A stretch of 30,669 bases of DNA from JAAYDH01 sp035353055 (GTDB lineage: Bacteria; Bacillota_I; Bacilli_A; RFN20; CAG-826). Location: contig DAOPYW010000016.1 in the NCBI GenBank assembly GCA_035353055.1, forward strand, positions 1-30,669, read 5' to 3'. Position numbers and translations under genes: made by a program. The notes below the pieces were generated by a model. The model was not told where the DNA came from, did no database searches, and was given only the letters and a program-made list of their open reading frames with translations. This document shows positions 8,058-17,419 of this stretch, piece by piece. Position 1 is the stretch's first letter, and the number at the start of each line of letters is the position of its first letter.

Positions 8058-8708
8058 TTAAGCAGAGGGTTGTTCCTCTTTCTTTTTCTTGGAGAATAAG
8101 CGGACGACCCACGCGATGATTTTATCGTAGAATTTGTTAGCTAAGAAAATGGTGAGAATTCCACAGGCAGCACCACAGATGATTCCCGCGATGACATCGG
8201 TGGGGAAATGAACGCCAAAATACAAGCGAGAGAAGGCGATGATGGTCGCGACGATAATCGCCACGACACCGGTCTTTTTATGATAGTTAAATATGATAGT
8301 CGCGCATAAAGCCGAGGAAAAAGAGTGCCCAGACATAAAGGAATACGAATTAGCATCAGGAACTTCGAAAAAACCGAGGAAAGAGGAATCAACTGGGAGC
8401 ATCCAATGTTGAACGCGGCTCAAGAGCTCCGCTCCGGTTGTCCCAATATATAATGGGCGAATTCTATGGACGGCATATTTGATGATGATGTTGTTCCCCA
8501 ACATCGCAAAAACGATGAGGGCAAAGCCTAAGACGATTCCGGTTTTCCGCCATTTTTTGAAAAAGAGCATCACAATTGCAGCGACGATCCAAATCAAGCC
8601 CTTGTCGCAGGAAAGCGAAAAAATATCGAGAATCCAGCTCAGCCAATTGAGCGATGGATTTTCGCTAGCTCTCGTCAGCCACTCTAAAAAATTAAGTTCC
8701 CAAGTCAT
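8058..8708 (-). CDS. PAP2-family membrane phosphatase (possible undecaprenyl-pyrophosphate phosphatase)
   Basis: The 216-residue polytopic protein has the full PAP2 catalytic signature: K77-x6-R84-P85 (KYAVHRIRP), S126-G127-H128 (FMSGHSF) and S160-R161 ... H167 ... D171 (SRLYFGVHFPTD). Members remove phosphate from lipid pyrophosphates or phosphatidic/phosphatidylglycerol phosphates at the outer membrane face. The gene overlaps the DUF368/PopT gene by 17 bases and has AGGAGA about 7 bases before its ATG, so the pair is cotranscribed. That partnership favours an undecaprenyl-pyrophosphate phosphatase (BcrC/PgpB-like) role, but the substrate class cannot be fixed from motifs. The tail is Lys/Glu-rich. 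Confidence 0.88.
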   Translation of the reverse strand: MTWELNFLEWLTRASENPSLNWLSWILDIFSLSCDKGLIWIVAAIVMLFFKKWRKTGIVLGFALIVFAMLGNNIIIKYAVHRIRPLYIGTTGAELLSRVQHWMLPVDSSFLGFFEVPDANSYSFMSGHSFSSALCATIIFNYHKKTGVVAIIVATIIAFSRLYFGVHFPTDVIAGIICGAACGILTIFLANKFYDKIIAWVVRLFSKKKKEEQPSA

Positions 8709-9672
8709 AGTTATCTCCTTGCTGCTTTTTTCGCGAAGCGCGAACTAATTGATAAGATAAGATAGCACAGCCAATCAAAAGCACAATTCCAATGGGAATC
8801 TCCAAATAAATTGGAAGAGCTGGGCTGTAGATGTTCGTGATTACATTAGCCCAAGTGAGATAGTAGTCATAGATAATTTGATTGAAGAAAATAACCAAGA
8901 TGCTGCCAAAGACGAAACCAGTGATGGCAAAATAAGTGCCATTATGATGCTTGCCAATGAAATATTTCATCGCTTTGGACGTGATGATGACACCGATTAA
9001 AACACCGACCGCAAAAGCGAAAAGCATCGCTAATAATTTCCAAGTGTTTGAGAAATCTCCAGCGGTGAGTATCTGTCCAATCCATGTGACTGTGCAGTTT
9101 AGTAAAGGCTTATAGAAGCCCATAATTAATAATAGCAATGATCCAGAAAGACCGGGGACAGTGAGGGCAACCGCAGCAATGATTCCTTCAGGAATCAAAA
9201 CGAGAATAAACCACCAAGGCATCTCTAGGAAAACGGCATCAAGATTTAATTGCCCGCCAAAGATAACAGATATCACTCCGAGAAGAATGACAATTAACGC
9301 CCCAAAAATTAATAAGACAACATATTTTTTGGTTATCTTAACGCCCCTAATTTCATCGACGACACCAGGAAAGGAGCCAATTAAGAATCCAGCAAAGATA
9401 CAAATGATGCCAAAGACAAATTGGTCGAGGGCACGATCAAAGAGCCAAACGCATGGAATGACAGCGCATATGATGCCTAAGAGAATAGGCAATAAAATCG
9501 TGAAAGATCTCACAAAATGCTTGCGAAAATTGTTGACCGCCCAAATAATCGCTTCATAGACTTTAAAAACAACTGCCACAGCAGATCCACTGACACCAGG
9601 AATGGCGGCGCCGACCCCGATTCCCATTCCAGCGAAGAAATTTTTAAACCAATTTTTTGCCTTCATTGTCAT
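8692..9672 (-). CDS. popT: DUF368 / PopT-family polyprenyl-phosphate transporter
   Basis: A 326-residue protein with about nine hydrophobic segments. The N-terminal stretch GMGIGVGAAIPGVSGS and the internal repeat-like VPGLSGSLLLLIMG match DUF368 (PF04018). DUF368 proteins (PopT) were shown to recycle undecaprenyl-phosphate across the cytoplasmic membrane, alongside DedA-type UptA. The overlap with the PAP2 gene fits: dephosphorylation outside, then return of the carrier inside. No Shine-Dalgarno is seen before the ATG at 9672. The second ATG at 9666 (MKAKNWF) sits almost at the predicted transcription start and may be the true leaderless start. Confidence 0.85.
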   Translation of the reverse strand: MTMKAKNWFKNFFAGMGIGVGAAIPGVSGSAVAVVFKVYEAIIWAVNNFRKHFVRSFTILLPILLGIICAVIPCVWLFDRALDQFVFGIICIFAGFLIGSFPGVVDEIRGVKITKKYVVLLIFGALIVILLGVISVIFGGQLNLDAVFLEMPWWFILVLIPEGIIAAVALTVPGLSGSLLLLIMGFYKPLLNCTVTWIGQILTAGDFSNTWKLLAMLFAFAVGVLIGVIITSKAMKYFIGKHHNGTYFAITGFVFGSILVIFFNQIIYDYYLTWANVITNIYSPALPIYLEIPIGIVLLIGCAILSYQLVRASRKKQQGDNYDLGT

Positions 9673-9674
9673 CT

Positions 9675-9703
9675 AGTTTAACAAGAAACGTTATCTTTGT
9701 TAA
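9675..9703 (-). promoter_or_regulatory. Promoter of popT-PAP2 overlapped by an inverted repeat
   Basis: On the minus strand TTAACA (9703-9698), a 17-base spacer and TAAACT (9680-9675) form a reasonable sigma-A promoter. Arms TTAACAA (9678-9684) and TTGTTAA (9697-9703) make an inverted repeat covering both boxes, so it may be an operator. The start codon follows within 2-8 bases. Confidence 0.5.
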
Positions 9704-9725
9704 GATACCCATTTGTTTTTAAGTT

Positions 9726-9734
9726 TGTTATAAT
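9726..9734 (+). promoter_or_regulatory. Extended -10 promoter of pth-mfd-rqcP-tilS
   Basis: TGTTATAAT is a perfect extended -10 (TGn-TATAAT), 17 bases before the pth ATG. GGGAG lies between as ribosome-binding site. No good -35 box is seen, which is normal for extended -10 promoters. Confidence 0.55.
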
Positions 9735-9751
9735 AGTCGGCGGGAGTTTAA

Positions 9752-10336
9752 ATGAAACTCATTGTTGGTTTAGGAAATCCGGGGAAGAAATACGAAAAAA
9801 CTCGTCATAACATGGGCTTTATGACCATTGATCTTTTGAGCGAATTATCAAAGATTGATGTCGATAAAGAAGTTTTCCATGGCCTTTTAGGCCGCGGCAA
9901 TATTCTAGGAGAAGATGTCTACTTATTTAAGCCGACGACATTCATGAATTTGTCCGGACTAGCGGTAAGCGAACTTGTCAGCTATTTTAAGATTGGCTAC
10001 GAGGATATTATTATCATCTTTGATGATATGGCCTTGGCTCCTGGACAAATTAGATTGCGAAAAGGCGGTTCCTCTGGTGGGCACAAGGGAATGCAAAACA
10101 TTATCGATGCCCTGAAAACGGAAGATTTAAAACGCATTCGCATCGGCATCGGAGAGCCAGAGCAAAGCGACACGATTGACTATGTTCTCGGAAAGCCATT
10201 AAAAGATGAACAACCTCTTATTGCCGGAGCAATCGAATCATCTGTCGAAGCGATCAAAATGATGATTAAAAAAGGATTTGATTTCGCCATGAATAACTTT
10301 AATAGAGGAGACAAAAATTTGATTGGATCTATTTGA
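9752..10336 (+). CDS. pth: Peptidyl-tRNA hydrolase
   Basis: This 194-residue protein has normal family length. Pth cleaves peptidyl-tRNA released from stalled ribosomes, recycling tRNA. The start MKLIVGLGNPGKKYEKTRHNMGF contains the conserved Asn (GLGNPG) and the catalytic His (RHNMGF). FKPTTFMNLSG, IIFDDMALAPG and GGSSGGHKGMQNI complete the family motifs. The ATG has GGGAG upstream. It opens the run with mfd, as in Bacillus (spoVC-mfd), and its stop overlaps the mfd start by 14 bases. Confidence 0.97.
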   Translation: MKLIVGLGNPGKKYEKTRHNMGFMTIDLLSELSKIDVDKEVFHGLLGRGNILGEDVYLFKPTTFMNLSGLAVSELVSYFKIGYEDIIIIFDDMALAPGQIRLRKGGSSGGHKGMQNIIDALKTEDLKRIRIGIGEPEQSDTIDYVLGKPLKDEQPLIAGAIESSVEAIKMMIKKGFDFAMNNFNRGDKNLIGSI

Positions 10337-13300
10337 AAGATTAAAAAACGCTAAAGCTATACCCCCCTTTCTAGAGAAGAAAGGGCATTTTGTTGTGGAT
10401 GATTCCATGGGTGTATCCCTATTAATTGCCAGCGCTTTCAAGCAGTCAAACGAACAATATCTAATAATTGTCCCCAATCTTTATCAAGCGCAAAAAATCT
10501 ATAGTCTCCTCTCTTCTTTTGTCGATTCGAAAGATGTTTTTCTCTTCCCGAGCGATGAATTGATCAGAGCGGAGAACATGGTCCAATCAAAAGAGATGGT
10601 GGCTCAAAGACTATATGCCATGAGCAAGATAGTGGAGGGACAAGCTAAAATCATTATCGCTAATGTAGCCTCTGCGACGCGCTATCTTCCGCAACCTCAA
10701 TTATTTAAAGAGCATATTATCAACTTGGAAGTTGGCCGATCATACGACCTAGTCTCTTTGAAAAAATCCTTAGTCAAAAATGGCTATTCTTTAGTGAATA
10801 AGATTGATCAATCCCTTCAATGTGCGGTGAGAGGAGACATCCTCGATATATTTTCAGTGAATAATGATTTGCCAGTCAGAATCGAATTTTATGGCGATGA
10901 GATTGAATCGATCCGCTATTTTGACATCGCCACACAAACATCCACAGAAAAAATACAAAAAACCATCATTTTGCCTGCCAGTGATATCATTTTAAGCGAT
11001 CAAGAATTATTAAAAGGGCCAGATAAATTATTTGATATTCTTCAGAGCGATGAGAAGCATTTGATTCGCGGTGATTTCGAGCAACTTCGCGACAACTTAA
11101 CTGAAGATATCGACAGGATATTGTCGTGCGAGTTCAATCAGAGAGTCTATAAGTATTATGGACAATTATTGGATAGACCTTATTCCTTGTTTGATTACTG
11201 TGGCAAATTCACCAAAATATTCGCCAACAAGGAATCAATCATTCAATCAAATGAATTGCTTTTAAATGAATCGAATAATTATTTGATGGAGCTGTTTGAA
11301 AACAGGCAAGCCATCAGCCACTTATCCTTCTATCAAGACATTCAGCGATTAACTTTATTTTCCGGCAGTAATATTATCACTACCTCGGAATTTTATAATC
11401 AGCCATCTGATAATTCTTTTGCCCTTCGAAACGTTCCGTTCCAAGCCAGCAAATCAGCGGATGCAATCTCCATCATTCAAAGCTATATCAATGAGGATTT
11501 TAAAGTGATTTTGTCCCTATCGAAAAATGAGCATATCAACGCCATTCAAGAGGGATTATCTCAGCTTGGTCTTCGATATGAAATGGTTCACGATTTTGAT
11601 CTGCCAACCCAAGGAATAGGCATCACGACATTTTATCTCCCTCAGGGGTTTGTGCTTCCCGATGAAAAAATTGTCTATTTGACAAGCACTGAACTCTTTA
11701 ATGATCGGGTTAAAACCGCTCGTTTCGACAACCGCTTCCGCGAAGCTACCATCTTAAAATCCTATGAAGACCTCGAACCGGGCGATTATGTCGTTCACGA
11801 ATATCAAGGCATCGGCCAATTTGTTGCGCTGATTAATTTAGAGGTTGATGGGATTCATCGCGACTACCTTAAATTGGCGTATCATGGCGGTGAGTTGCTC
11901 TATGTTCCTCTCTCTCAATTTCAACTTGTCAGAAAATATCTAGGAAAAGAAGGCTCTGCTCCAAGGCTTTCTCGCCTGCACAGCAAAGATTGGGAAAATA
12001 CCAAAAAGAAAATTAAACAGAGAATCAATGATCTAGCTGAGCGTTTGATGAATCTTTATATTGAACGAAGCAAAATCAAAGGATACTCCTTCGCGCAAGA
12101 TGACGAGTTCCAAGAACAATTTGAAAGATCATTTCCTTATGAGCTGACCCCTGATCAAGAGACAGCGATGCAAGACATTAAAAAAGATATGGAGTCATCC
12201 ACTCCGATGGATCGGCTGCTTTGCGGCGACGTTGGATATGGAAAAACCGAGCTTGCTTTCCGAGCGGCGTTTAAAGCGATTAACTCCGGCAAGCAGGTGG
12301 CTTTGCTATGTCCTACCACGTTGTTAGCGAGACAACATTACGAATTAGCAATGGAGCGATTTTCGAAATTTGACGTGAAAATTGCAGTGTTTTCGCGTTT
12401 AATTCCCGAAAAAAAGCAACAAGAATATCTGCAAGGTCTCAAAGATGGAACGATTCATTTTGCTATTGGAACTCATCGGCTTTTATCAAAAGAAATCCTC
12501 TTTCAAAACCTTGGGTTGCTCGTTATTGATGAGGAGCAAAGATTTGGCGTGGAACAAAAAGAGCGATTGAAAGAAATCAAAAGCAATGTTGATGTTTTAA
12601 CTTTGACTGCTACTCCGATTCCTCGCACACTTCAAATATCTTTGCTGGGTGTTCGGCCGATGTCAATCATCAATACTGCCCCTCAATCCCGCATGCCCAT
12701 TCAAACCTATGTCGCACCCTTTAACATCGACATCGCTAAAGAATTAATCCAAAGAGAATTAGGAAGAAAAGGACAAGTGTTCTACCTTCATAACAATATT
12801 TCGACTCTCTATATGTGTGCTAATAGACTTCATCGCTTAATGCCAGAGATATCCATTGGTGTCATTCATGGAAGCATGGATAAGGAAGATATTGAAGAGA
12901 CGATGATGAAGTTCTATAACGGAGAGATCAACGTTCTCGTCTGCACCTCAATCATTGAAAACGGAATTGATATTCCTAATGCGAACATGATTATCGTTGA
13001 AGATAGCGAGAATTATGGTTTAGCACAACTATATCAAATTAAAGGGCGGGTAGGCCGCAGCGACCGAATTGCCTATGCTTACTTAATGTATTCTCCTCAC
13101 AAGATTCTTAAAGAAAAGGCTCAGAAGAGGCTCAAAGCCATCCAAGATTTTACAGAGCTTGGATCAGGATATAAAATTGCGCAAAGAGACCTGATGATTC
13201 GAGGATCAGGAGATGTCTTAGGTCCTGAACAAGCAGGGTTTATCGATTCTATTGGTCTCGACATGTATATCAAATTGTTAAATGAAGCCGTCAAAGAAAA

Positions 13301-13799
13301 AATGACGGGTGAAAAAACCGAAGAAGTCGAAGTGGCGCCAACGCTCACCATTGATGCGTTTATCCCAGATTCTTTTGCCAATGATTCAGATAAAATCGAA
13401 CTGTATCAAGAGATATTATCTTCTCCATCTATCGAGTCGCTAGCTTCCACGAAAATTAGAACGCGCGATATCTTTGGAAAAATTCCCCCTGAAGTCGAAT
13501 TGCTTTTCAGCAAAAGAAATATCGATCTATTGGTTAAAGAAGCTAGAATTGAATTAATCAGTGAAAAGCCAAAAGGCATTGAACTTCTCCTAGGAGATGA
13601 ATACTTGCGGATTAGAGGAATTGGAAATTTGCTCTTCCAATCAATCATTCCTTTTCTCCAAGTCGTTAAAATCAGTTATCTTAACAATAAATTCAAAATT
13701 TACCTCGACAAGAGAGCTAATTGGATTTCGGATTTAGAGAGCATTCTAAAGAGTTTGGTAAAAGTTCTAATAAATAATAAAATAATAGAGGAAGTATGA
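10323..13799 (+). CDS. mfd: Transcription-repair coupling factor Mfd
   Basis: Mfd removes RNA polymerase stalled at DNA damage and recruits UvrA. The 1158-residue protein has the family's layout: a UvrB-like N-terminal region, the RNA-polymerase interaction domain (PGDYVVHEYQGIGQF near residue 485), a RecG-like translocase with Walker A GDVGYGKTE near 633, DEEQRFG near 736, LTATPIPRTL near 762 and GRVGRS near 909, and a TRCF C-terminal domain. I take the TTG at 10323 as start because an in-frame TGA lies directly before it; GAGGAG is about 12 bases upstream. The stop overlaps the rqcP ATG (ATGA). Confidence 0.97.
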   Translation: MDLFERLKNAKAIPPFLEKKGHFVVDDSMGVSLLIASAFKQSNEQYLIIVPNLYQAQKIYSLLSSFVDSKDVFLFPSDELIRAENMVQSKEMVAQRLYAMSKIVEGQAKIIIANVASATRYLPQPQLFKEHIINLEVGRSYDLVSLKKSLVKNGYSLVNKIDQSLQCAVRGDILDIFSVNNDLPVRIEFYGDEIESIRYFDIATQTSTEKIQKTIILPASDIILSDQELLKGPDKLFDILQSDEKHLIRGDFEQLRDNLTEDIDRILSCEFNQRVYKYYGQLLDRPYSLFDYCGKFTKIFANKESIIQSNELLLNESNNYLMELFENRQAISHLSFYQDIQRLTLFSGSNIITTSEFYNQPSDNSFALRNVPFQASKSADAISIIQSYINEDFKVILSLSKNEHINAIQEGLSQLGLRYEMVHDFDLPTQGIGITTFYLPQGFVLPDEKIVYLTSTELFNDRVKTARFDNRFREATILKSYEDLEPGDYVVHEYQGIGQFVALINLEVDGIHRDYLKLAYHGGELLYVPLSQFQLVRKYLGKEGSAPRLSRLHSKDWENTKKKIKQRINDLAERLMNLYIERSKIKGYSFAQDDEFQEQFERSFPYELTPDQETAMQDIKKDMESSTPMDRLLCGDVGYGKTELAFRAAFKAINSGKQVALLCPTTLLARQHYELAMERFSKFDVKIAVFSRLIPEKKQQEYLQGLKDGTIHFAIGTHRLLSKEILFQNLGLLVIDEEQRFGVEQKERLKEIKSNVDVLTLTATPIPRTLQISLLGVRPMSIINTAPQSRMPIQTYVAPFNIDIAKELIQRELGRKGQVFYLHNNISTLYMCANRLHRLMPEISIGVIHGSMDKEDIEETMMKFYNGEINVLVCTSIIENGIDIPNANMIIVEDSENYGLAQLYQIKGRVGRSDRIAYAYLMYSPHKILKEKAQKRLKAIQDFTELGSGYKIAQRDLMIRGSGDVLGPEQAGFIDSIGLDMYIKLLNEAVKEKMTGEKTEEVEVAPTLTIDAFIPDSFANDSDKIELYQEILSSPSIESLASTKIRTRDIFGKIPPEVELLFSKRNIDLLVKEARIELISEKPKGIELLLGDEYLRIRGIGNLLFQSIIPFLQVVKISYLNNKFKIYLDKRANWISDLESILKSLVKVLINNKIIEEV

Positions 13800-14053
13800 G
13801 AGCAGATTTAGTTTTAAAACAAACCGGAATTATTAAGCGAAGAACCGTCGCCAAAACTTTGTTAGAAAATGGTCATATCATGATTAATAACAAAGTCGCA
13901 AAGCCATCAACAGAGGTTAGAAATGACGACATTATTACCTTATCGTTAGGCCAAAGGATTTTAGTGGCGAAAATTACTTTTGTTGTGCGTGGAAAGAAGG
14001 AAATTCCAAGTTTTGAAATGCTTTCCTCAGAGAAAAAACCCAATGAATCTTAA
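13796..14053 (+). CDS. rqcP: S4-domain protein RqcP (YabO-like), ribosome quality control
   Basis: An 85-residue S4 RNA-binding protein: MRADLVLKQTGIIKRRTVAKTLLENGHIMINNKVAKPS is the S4 core, including the conserved KRRT..AK helix and the GHIMINN turn. In Bacillus, RqcP/YabO works with RqcH to add C-terminal alanine tails to nascent chains on obstructed 50S subunits. Position after mfd in the conserved cluster supports this over the heat-shock Hsp15 homologue. It is coupled to mfd by an ATGA overlap, with GAGGAAG upstream. The 3' end overlaps tilS by 11 bases. Confidence 0.88.
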   Translation: MRADLVLKQTGIIKRRTVAKTLLENGHIMINNKVAKPSTEVRNDDIITLSLGQRILVAKITFVVRGKKEIPSFEMLSSEKKPNES

Positions 14054-15245
14054 TTTAGATCATTCAAAAAAATATCTTTTAGCTTGTTCTTTCGGGCCTG
14101 ATTCAATGGCTCTATTTTCCTTATTAATGAATGGAAAATATTCCTTTTCTGTTGCCCATGTTAATTACGGATTAAGAGTCGAAGCAGCGAAAGAGACGAG
14201 GGACTTAAAAGCGTTCTGTGAAGCCCATAATGTTCAACTGTTTGTTCACCAAGTCACAGAAAAGATTAACTCAAACATTGAAGAAAAATGCCGTCAAATT
14301 CGCTATGACTTTTTTGCTTCCCTTTTTGCCAAATGTCATTTCGATTACTTGTTGGTGGCACATAATCAAGACGACAACTTAGAAACATATTTGTTGCAAA
14401 AGAAGCGCAAAAACCTCGTAAACTATTATGGAATTTGCGACAATGCTAAAGTTTTTGGAATGAATGTTTTGCGGCCATTATTGTCTGTTAAAAAAATTGA
14501 CCTAACGAATTATTGCTTAGAAAACAATATTCCTTTTGCTGTTGACTGTTCGAATCTTTCAAATCGTTTTGAGAGAAATATTATTCGACACGAAATTATT
14601 GAAAGCATGAGTGATCAAGAACGAGAGATGCTATTGGAAGAAATTAAGGCAAAAAATGCTGAATTGACTTTTTTGAAAGGAAAAGTTGAAGGCGAACAAG
14701 CGAAAGGCTGTGATTTTTTAAAAGCGTTGAGCGATCGCGAGCTTGCATATGCACTTACATATTTAGCAAGGCTAGTAAAAACAGATAGTGAATTATCACT
14801 TAAGTGCGTGAAGGAAATTAAAAAAATTCTAGAATCCTCTAAACCAAATATTGAAATGAGGGTTAATGAATTAGTCTTTGTGAAATCTTATGATCAATGT
14901 CGATTTTGTCTATCTCTTCCTTCCAATGACTATTCTTTTATTTTAAATTCTCCAATTGTTTTAGAAACAGACTACTTTTTTGCAGATTTTCGCGGAGATG
15001 TTTCAAATCGCCATATTCAAGCAAGCGATTTTCCTCTCACAATTCGCAATGCTCAAAAAAATGATGAGATTGCCATTAAGGGGTATTCAGTTAGCCTCCG
15101 TCGATTGTTTATTGATTGGAAAATGCCTGTTGAATTAAGAAAGCGCTGGCCCGTCATTTTAAACAAAGAAGGAAAACTACTTTATGTTCCTCGTTACCAA
15201 TCTAATTTTGCAGTCACTAAAAATATAAATTTTTACGTAAAATAA
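14043..15245 (+). CDS. tilS: tRNA(Ile)-lysidine synthetase TilS
   Basis: TilS converts C34 of the CAU-anticodon tRNA-Ile to lysidine, making it read AUA. About 400 residues: an N-terminal PP-loop ATPase domain with CSFGPDSMAL near the start, AHNQDDNLET near residue 110 and CSNLSNRFERNIIRHEII near 180, then a C-terminal substrate-binding domain. The P-loop reads SFGPDS rather than the usual SGGxDS. The ATG at 14043 fits family length and overlaps the rqcP stop; an upstream in-frame start at 13980 would add a non-homologous extension buried in rqcP. In Bacillus hprT follows tilS, but here ftsH does. Confidence 0.9.
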   Translation: MNLNLDHSKKYLLACSFGPDSMALFSLLMNGKYSFSVAHVNYGLRVEAAKETRDLKAFCEAHNVQLFVHQVTEKINSNIEEKCRQIRYDFFASLFAKCHFDYLLVAHNQDDNLETYLLQKKRKNLVNYYGICDNAKVFGMNVLRPLLSVKKIDLTNYCLENNIPFAVDCSNLSNRFERNIIRHEIIESMSDQEREMLLEEIKAKNAELTFLKGKVEGEQAKGCDFLKALSDRELAYALTYLARLVKTDSELSLKCVKEIKKILESSKPNIEMRVNELVFVKSYDQCRFCLSLPSNDYSFILNSPIVLETDYFFADFRGDVSNRHIQASDFPLTIRNAQKNDEIAIKGYSVSLRRLFIDWKMPVELRKRWPVILNKEGKLLYVPRYQSNFAVTKNINFYVK

Positions 15246-15256
15246 GTGTTTTGCTT

Positions 15257-15284
15257 TTTACGCGGGCGTATAATAATGTATAAT
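15257..15284 (+). promoter_or_regulatory. Probable ftsH promoter
   Basis: Two TATAAT boxes (15269-15274 and 15279-15284) lie 45-55 bases before the ftsH ATG. TTTACG at 15257-15262 is 16 bases upstream of the second box. Which box is used cannot be decided by eye. Confidence 0.5.
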
Positions 15285-15328
15285 TCTTTTAATTAGCGGA
15301 TAGTCGCTAATAGTTAAGGAGGTATGCT

Positions 15329-17419
15329 ATGGCAGATCAACAAATACCCCAAAGAAAACGTTCACCGTTAAACTTTATTTTTTCCTCTGTTCTTATAATC
15401 AGTTTTATCTTTTTGATGATAATGCTTTTTTCTAATTTATTTAGTACTTCTACTCAATTGACAACCTATCAATTCGAAGAATCTTTGCTTACCAAAGATG
15501 TCCTTAGTGTCACTGAAACAACTTACGATTCCGGAATTATCAAATTAAGCGGAAATTATAAAAAGAGAAACGAAGATACCGGCGAAATCATCAAAGAAAC
15601 CAGCTATTATCTCTATGTCAACCCAACCTATTATGATGAAAGGCAAGACTTTGAGCGAGATGATTTAAGCAACAGCGATCCTAATGTGAAAATTACCGAA
15701 AACGACACGACTCTCGCTCTATTAATTAGAGATCCTTCTTACGTTAATCAAAATCGCGTTTTCTCAAAACCATATACCCCCTCTTGGTGGGATGTTTGGG
15801 GACCAACTATCGTCATGTTAGGCGGCAGTGTAATTCTAGTAATTTTCTTGTTTTCAAGAATGTCTAACTCCATTTCTGGAGCGAATAATAAAGCTCTGGA
15901 ATTCAATAAATCGCGAGCTCGCCGCGAAACTTCGAGCAAGGTCAGGTTTAGCGATGTAGCAGGCGCCGATGAAGAAAAAGTCGAGATGAAAGAAATCGTC
16001 GACTATCTCAAGGAGCCAAAAAAATTCTCAAAATTTGGTGCAAAATTGCCTAGAGGCATTCTTTTAGTAGGCCCTCCGGGATGTGGCAAAACCCTTTTAG
16101 CCAAAGCCGTAGCAGGCGAAGCTGGCGTTCCGTTCTACTCTATTTCTGGTTCAGATTTCGTAGAAATGTTCGTCGGTGTTGGTGCTGGACGTGTCAGAGA
16201 CATGTTCCGAGTAGCAAAAGAAAACGCTCCTTGCTTAGTTTTTATTGATGAAATTGATGCTGTTGGCAGACAAAGAGGCGCTGGCTTAGGCGGTGGAAAC
16301 GATGAGCGTGAACAAACCCTTAACCAACTGCTCGTTGAGATGGATGGCTTCTCTGATAATTCAGGGATTATCGTCATCGCCGCCACTAACCGAGACGATG
16401 TCTTGGACCCCGCTCTTTTAAGAGCTGGTCGTTTTGATAGAAAGATAACTGTGTCGCTTCCCGATCGCCAAGGCCGCGAAGATATCTTTAAGGTACACTC
16501 GCGCAACAAAAAGGTTTCAGCGGATGTCGACTTCCATGCTTTAGCAAAAAGAACCGTTGGCTTCTCTGGAGCTGATATTGAAAATATCATGAACGAAGCT
16601 GCTATCTTAGCAGTGAGAAAAAATGAAACTGCCATCGGAATTGATGATATTGATGAAGCCATTGATCGCCGCATCGCTGGTCCTGCCAAATCTTCTCGTT
16701 CATTGAACGCTCACGAAAGAGACATCGTGGCTTATCACGAAGCTGGACACGCGATTATCGGTTTAAAATGGCCACATAGCGATAAAGTACAAAAAATTAC
16801 TATTATTCCTCGAGGAAACACGGGCGGACACGTTCGCATGACTCCTGAAGAAGACCGCTTCTTGCTAACCAAGAAAGAGCTAGAAGCCCGAATTATTGGC
16901 TATCTCGGTGGACGCTCCAGCGAAGAAGTGTTCTTTGATGACGTTTCTACTGGCGCTCAAAACGATATTGAGATGGCTACTCAAATTGCCAGAATGATGG
17001 TCACTGAACTCGGAATGTCTTCTCTTGGACCAATTCAATACGAAAGAGACACTGGTTCTGTGTTCCTCGGTCGAGATTACACCAGTTCACAAAAGAATTT
17101 CTCGCATGAAACAGCGACCAAAATTGATGCTGAAGTGCGCAAGATTATCGACTCCTCGCACTTAGAAGCGAAGAAGATTATCACTGAGAACAAAGAAGAT
17201 GTTAAGCTCATCGCTCTAACTCTTCTTGAATATGAACAAATTACCGCTGAAGAGATTGATTACTTGTTAGTTCATCGCCAGTTAAAGCGAAATGGAAAAA
17301 ACAATCATAATCATTCAGCAGAAGTCCCGAGCGACAGCAACCCTCAACCAGTTGTGGAAGAAGCTGCCCCGAGTGAAGCGGTAATGCCAACCAAAACTTC
17401 AGAAGAAAAGGGTGAATAA
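15329..17419 (+). CDS. ftsH: ATP-dependent zinc metalloprotease FtsH
   Basis: FtsH is a hexameric membrane AAA+ protease that degrades misassembled membrane proteins and regulators. The 696-residue protein has TM1 (about 13-37), an extracytoplasmic domain, TM2 (about 151-173), the AAA module with Walker A GPPGCGKT near 249 and Walker B CLVFIDEIDAVG near 300, the arginine-finger region (LLRAGRFDRK) and the zinc motif HEAGH near residue 471. The C-terminus is a low-complexity tail rich in Asn, Pro, Ser and Glu. AAGGAGG precedes the ATG. Its position after tilS matches Bacillus apart from the missing hprT. Confidence 0.97.
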   Translation: MADQQIPQRKRSPLNFIFSSVLIISFIFLMIMLFSNLFSTSTQLTTYQFEESLLTKDVLSVTETTYDSGIIKLSGNYKKRNEDTGEIIKETSYYLYVNPTYYDERQDFERDDLSNSDPNVKITENDTTLALLIRDPSYVNQNRVFSKPYTPSWWDVWGPTIVMLGGSVILVIFLFSRMSNSISGANNKALEFNKSRARRETSSKVRFSDVAGADEEKVEMKEIVDYLKEPKKFSKFGAKLPRGILLVGPPGCGKTLLAKAVAGEAGVPFYSISGSDFVEMFVGVGAGRVRDMFRVAKENAPCLVFIDEIDAVGRQRGAGLGGGNDEREQTLNQLLVEMDGFSDNSGIIVIAATNRDDVLDPALLRAGRFDRKITVSLPDRQGREDIFKVHSRNKKVSADVDFHALAKRTVGFSGADIENIMNEAAILAVRKNETAIGIDDIDEAIDRRIAGPAKSSRSLNAHERDIVAYHEAGHAIIGLKWPHSDKVQKITIIPRGNTGGHVRMTPEEDRFLLTKKELEARIIGYLGGRSSEEVFFDDVSTGAQNDIEMATQIARMMVTELGMSSLGPIQYERDTGSVFLGRDYTSSQKNFSHETATKIDAEVRKIIDSSHLEAKKIITENKEDVKLIALTLLEYEQITAEEIDYLLVHRQLKRNGKNNHNHSAEVPSDSNPQPVVEEAAPSEAVMPTKTSEEKGE

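Noticed and set aside
13980..14042. N-terminal extension of TilS
   Set aside because: Lies inside rqcP in another frame; family homology starts at the ATG at 14043.
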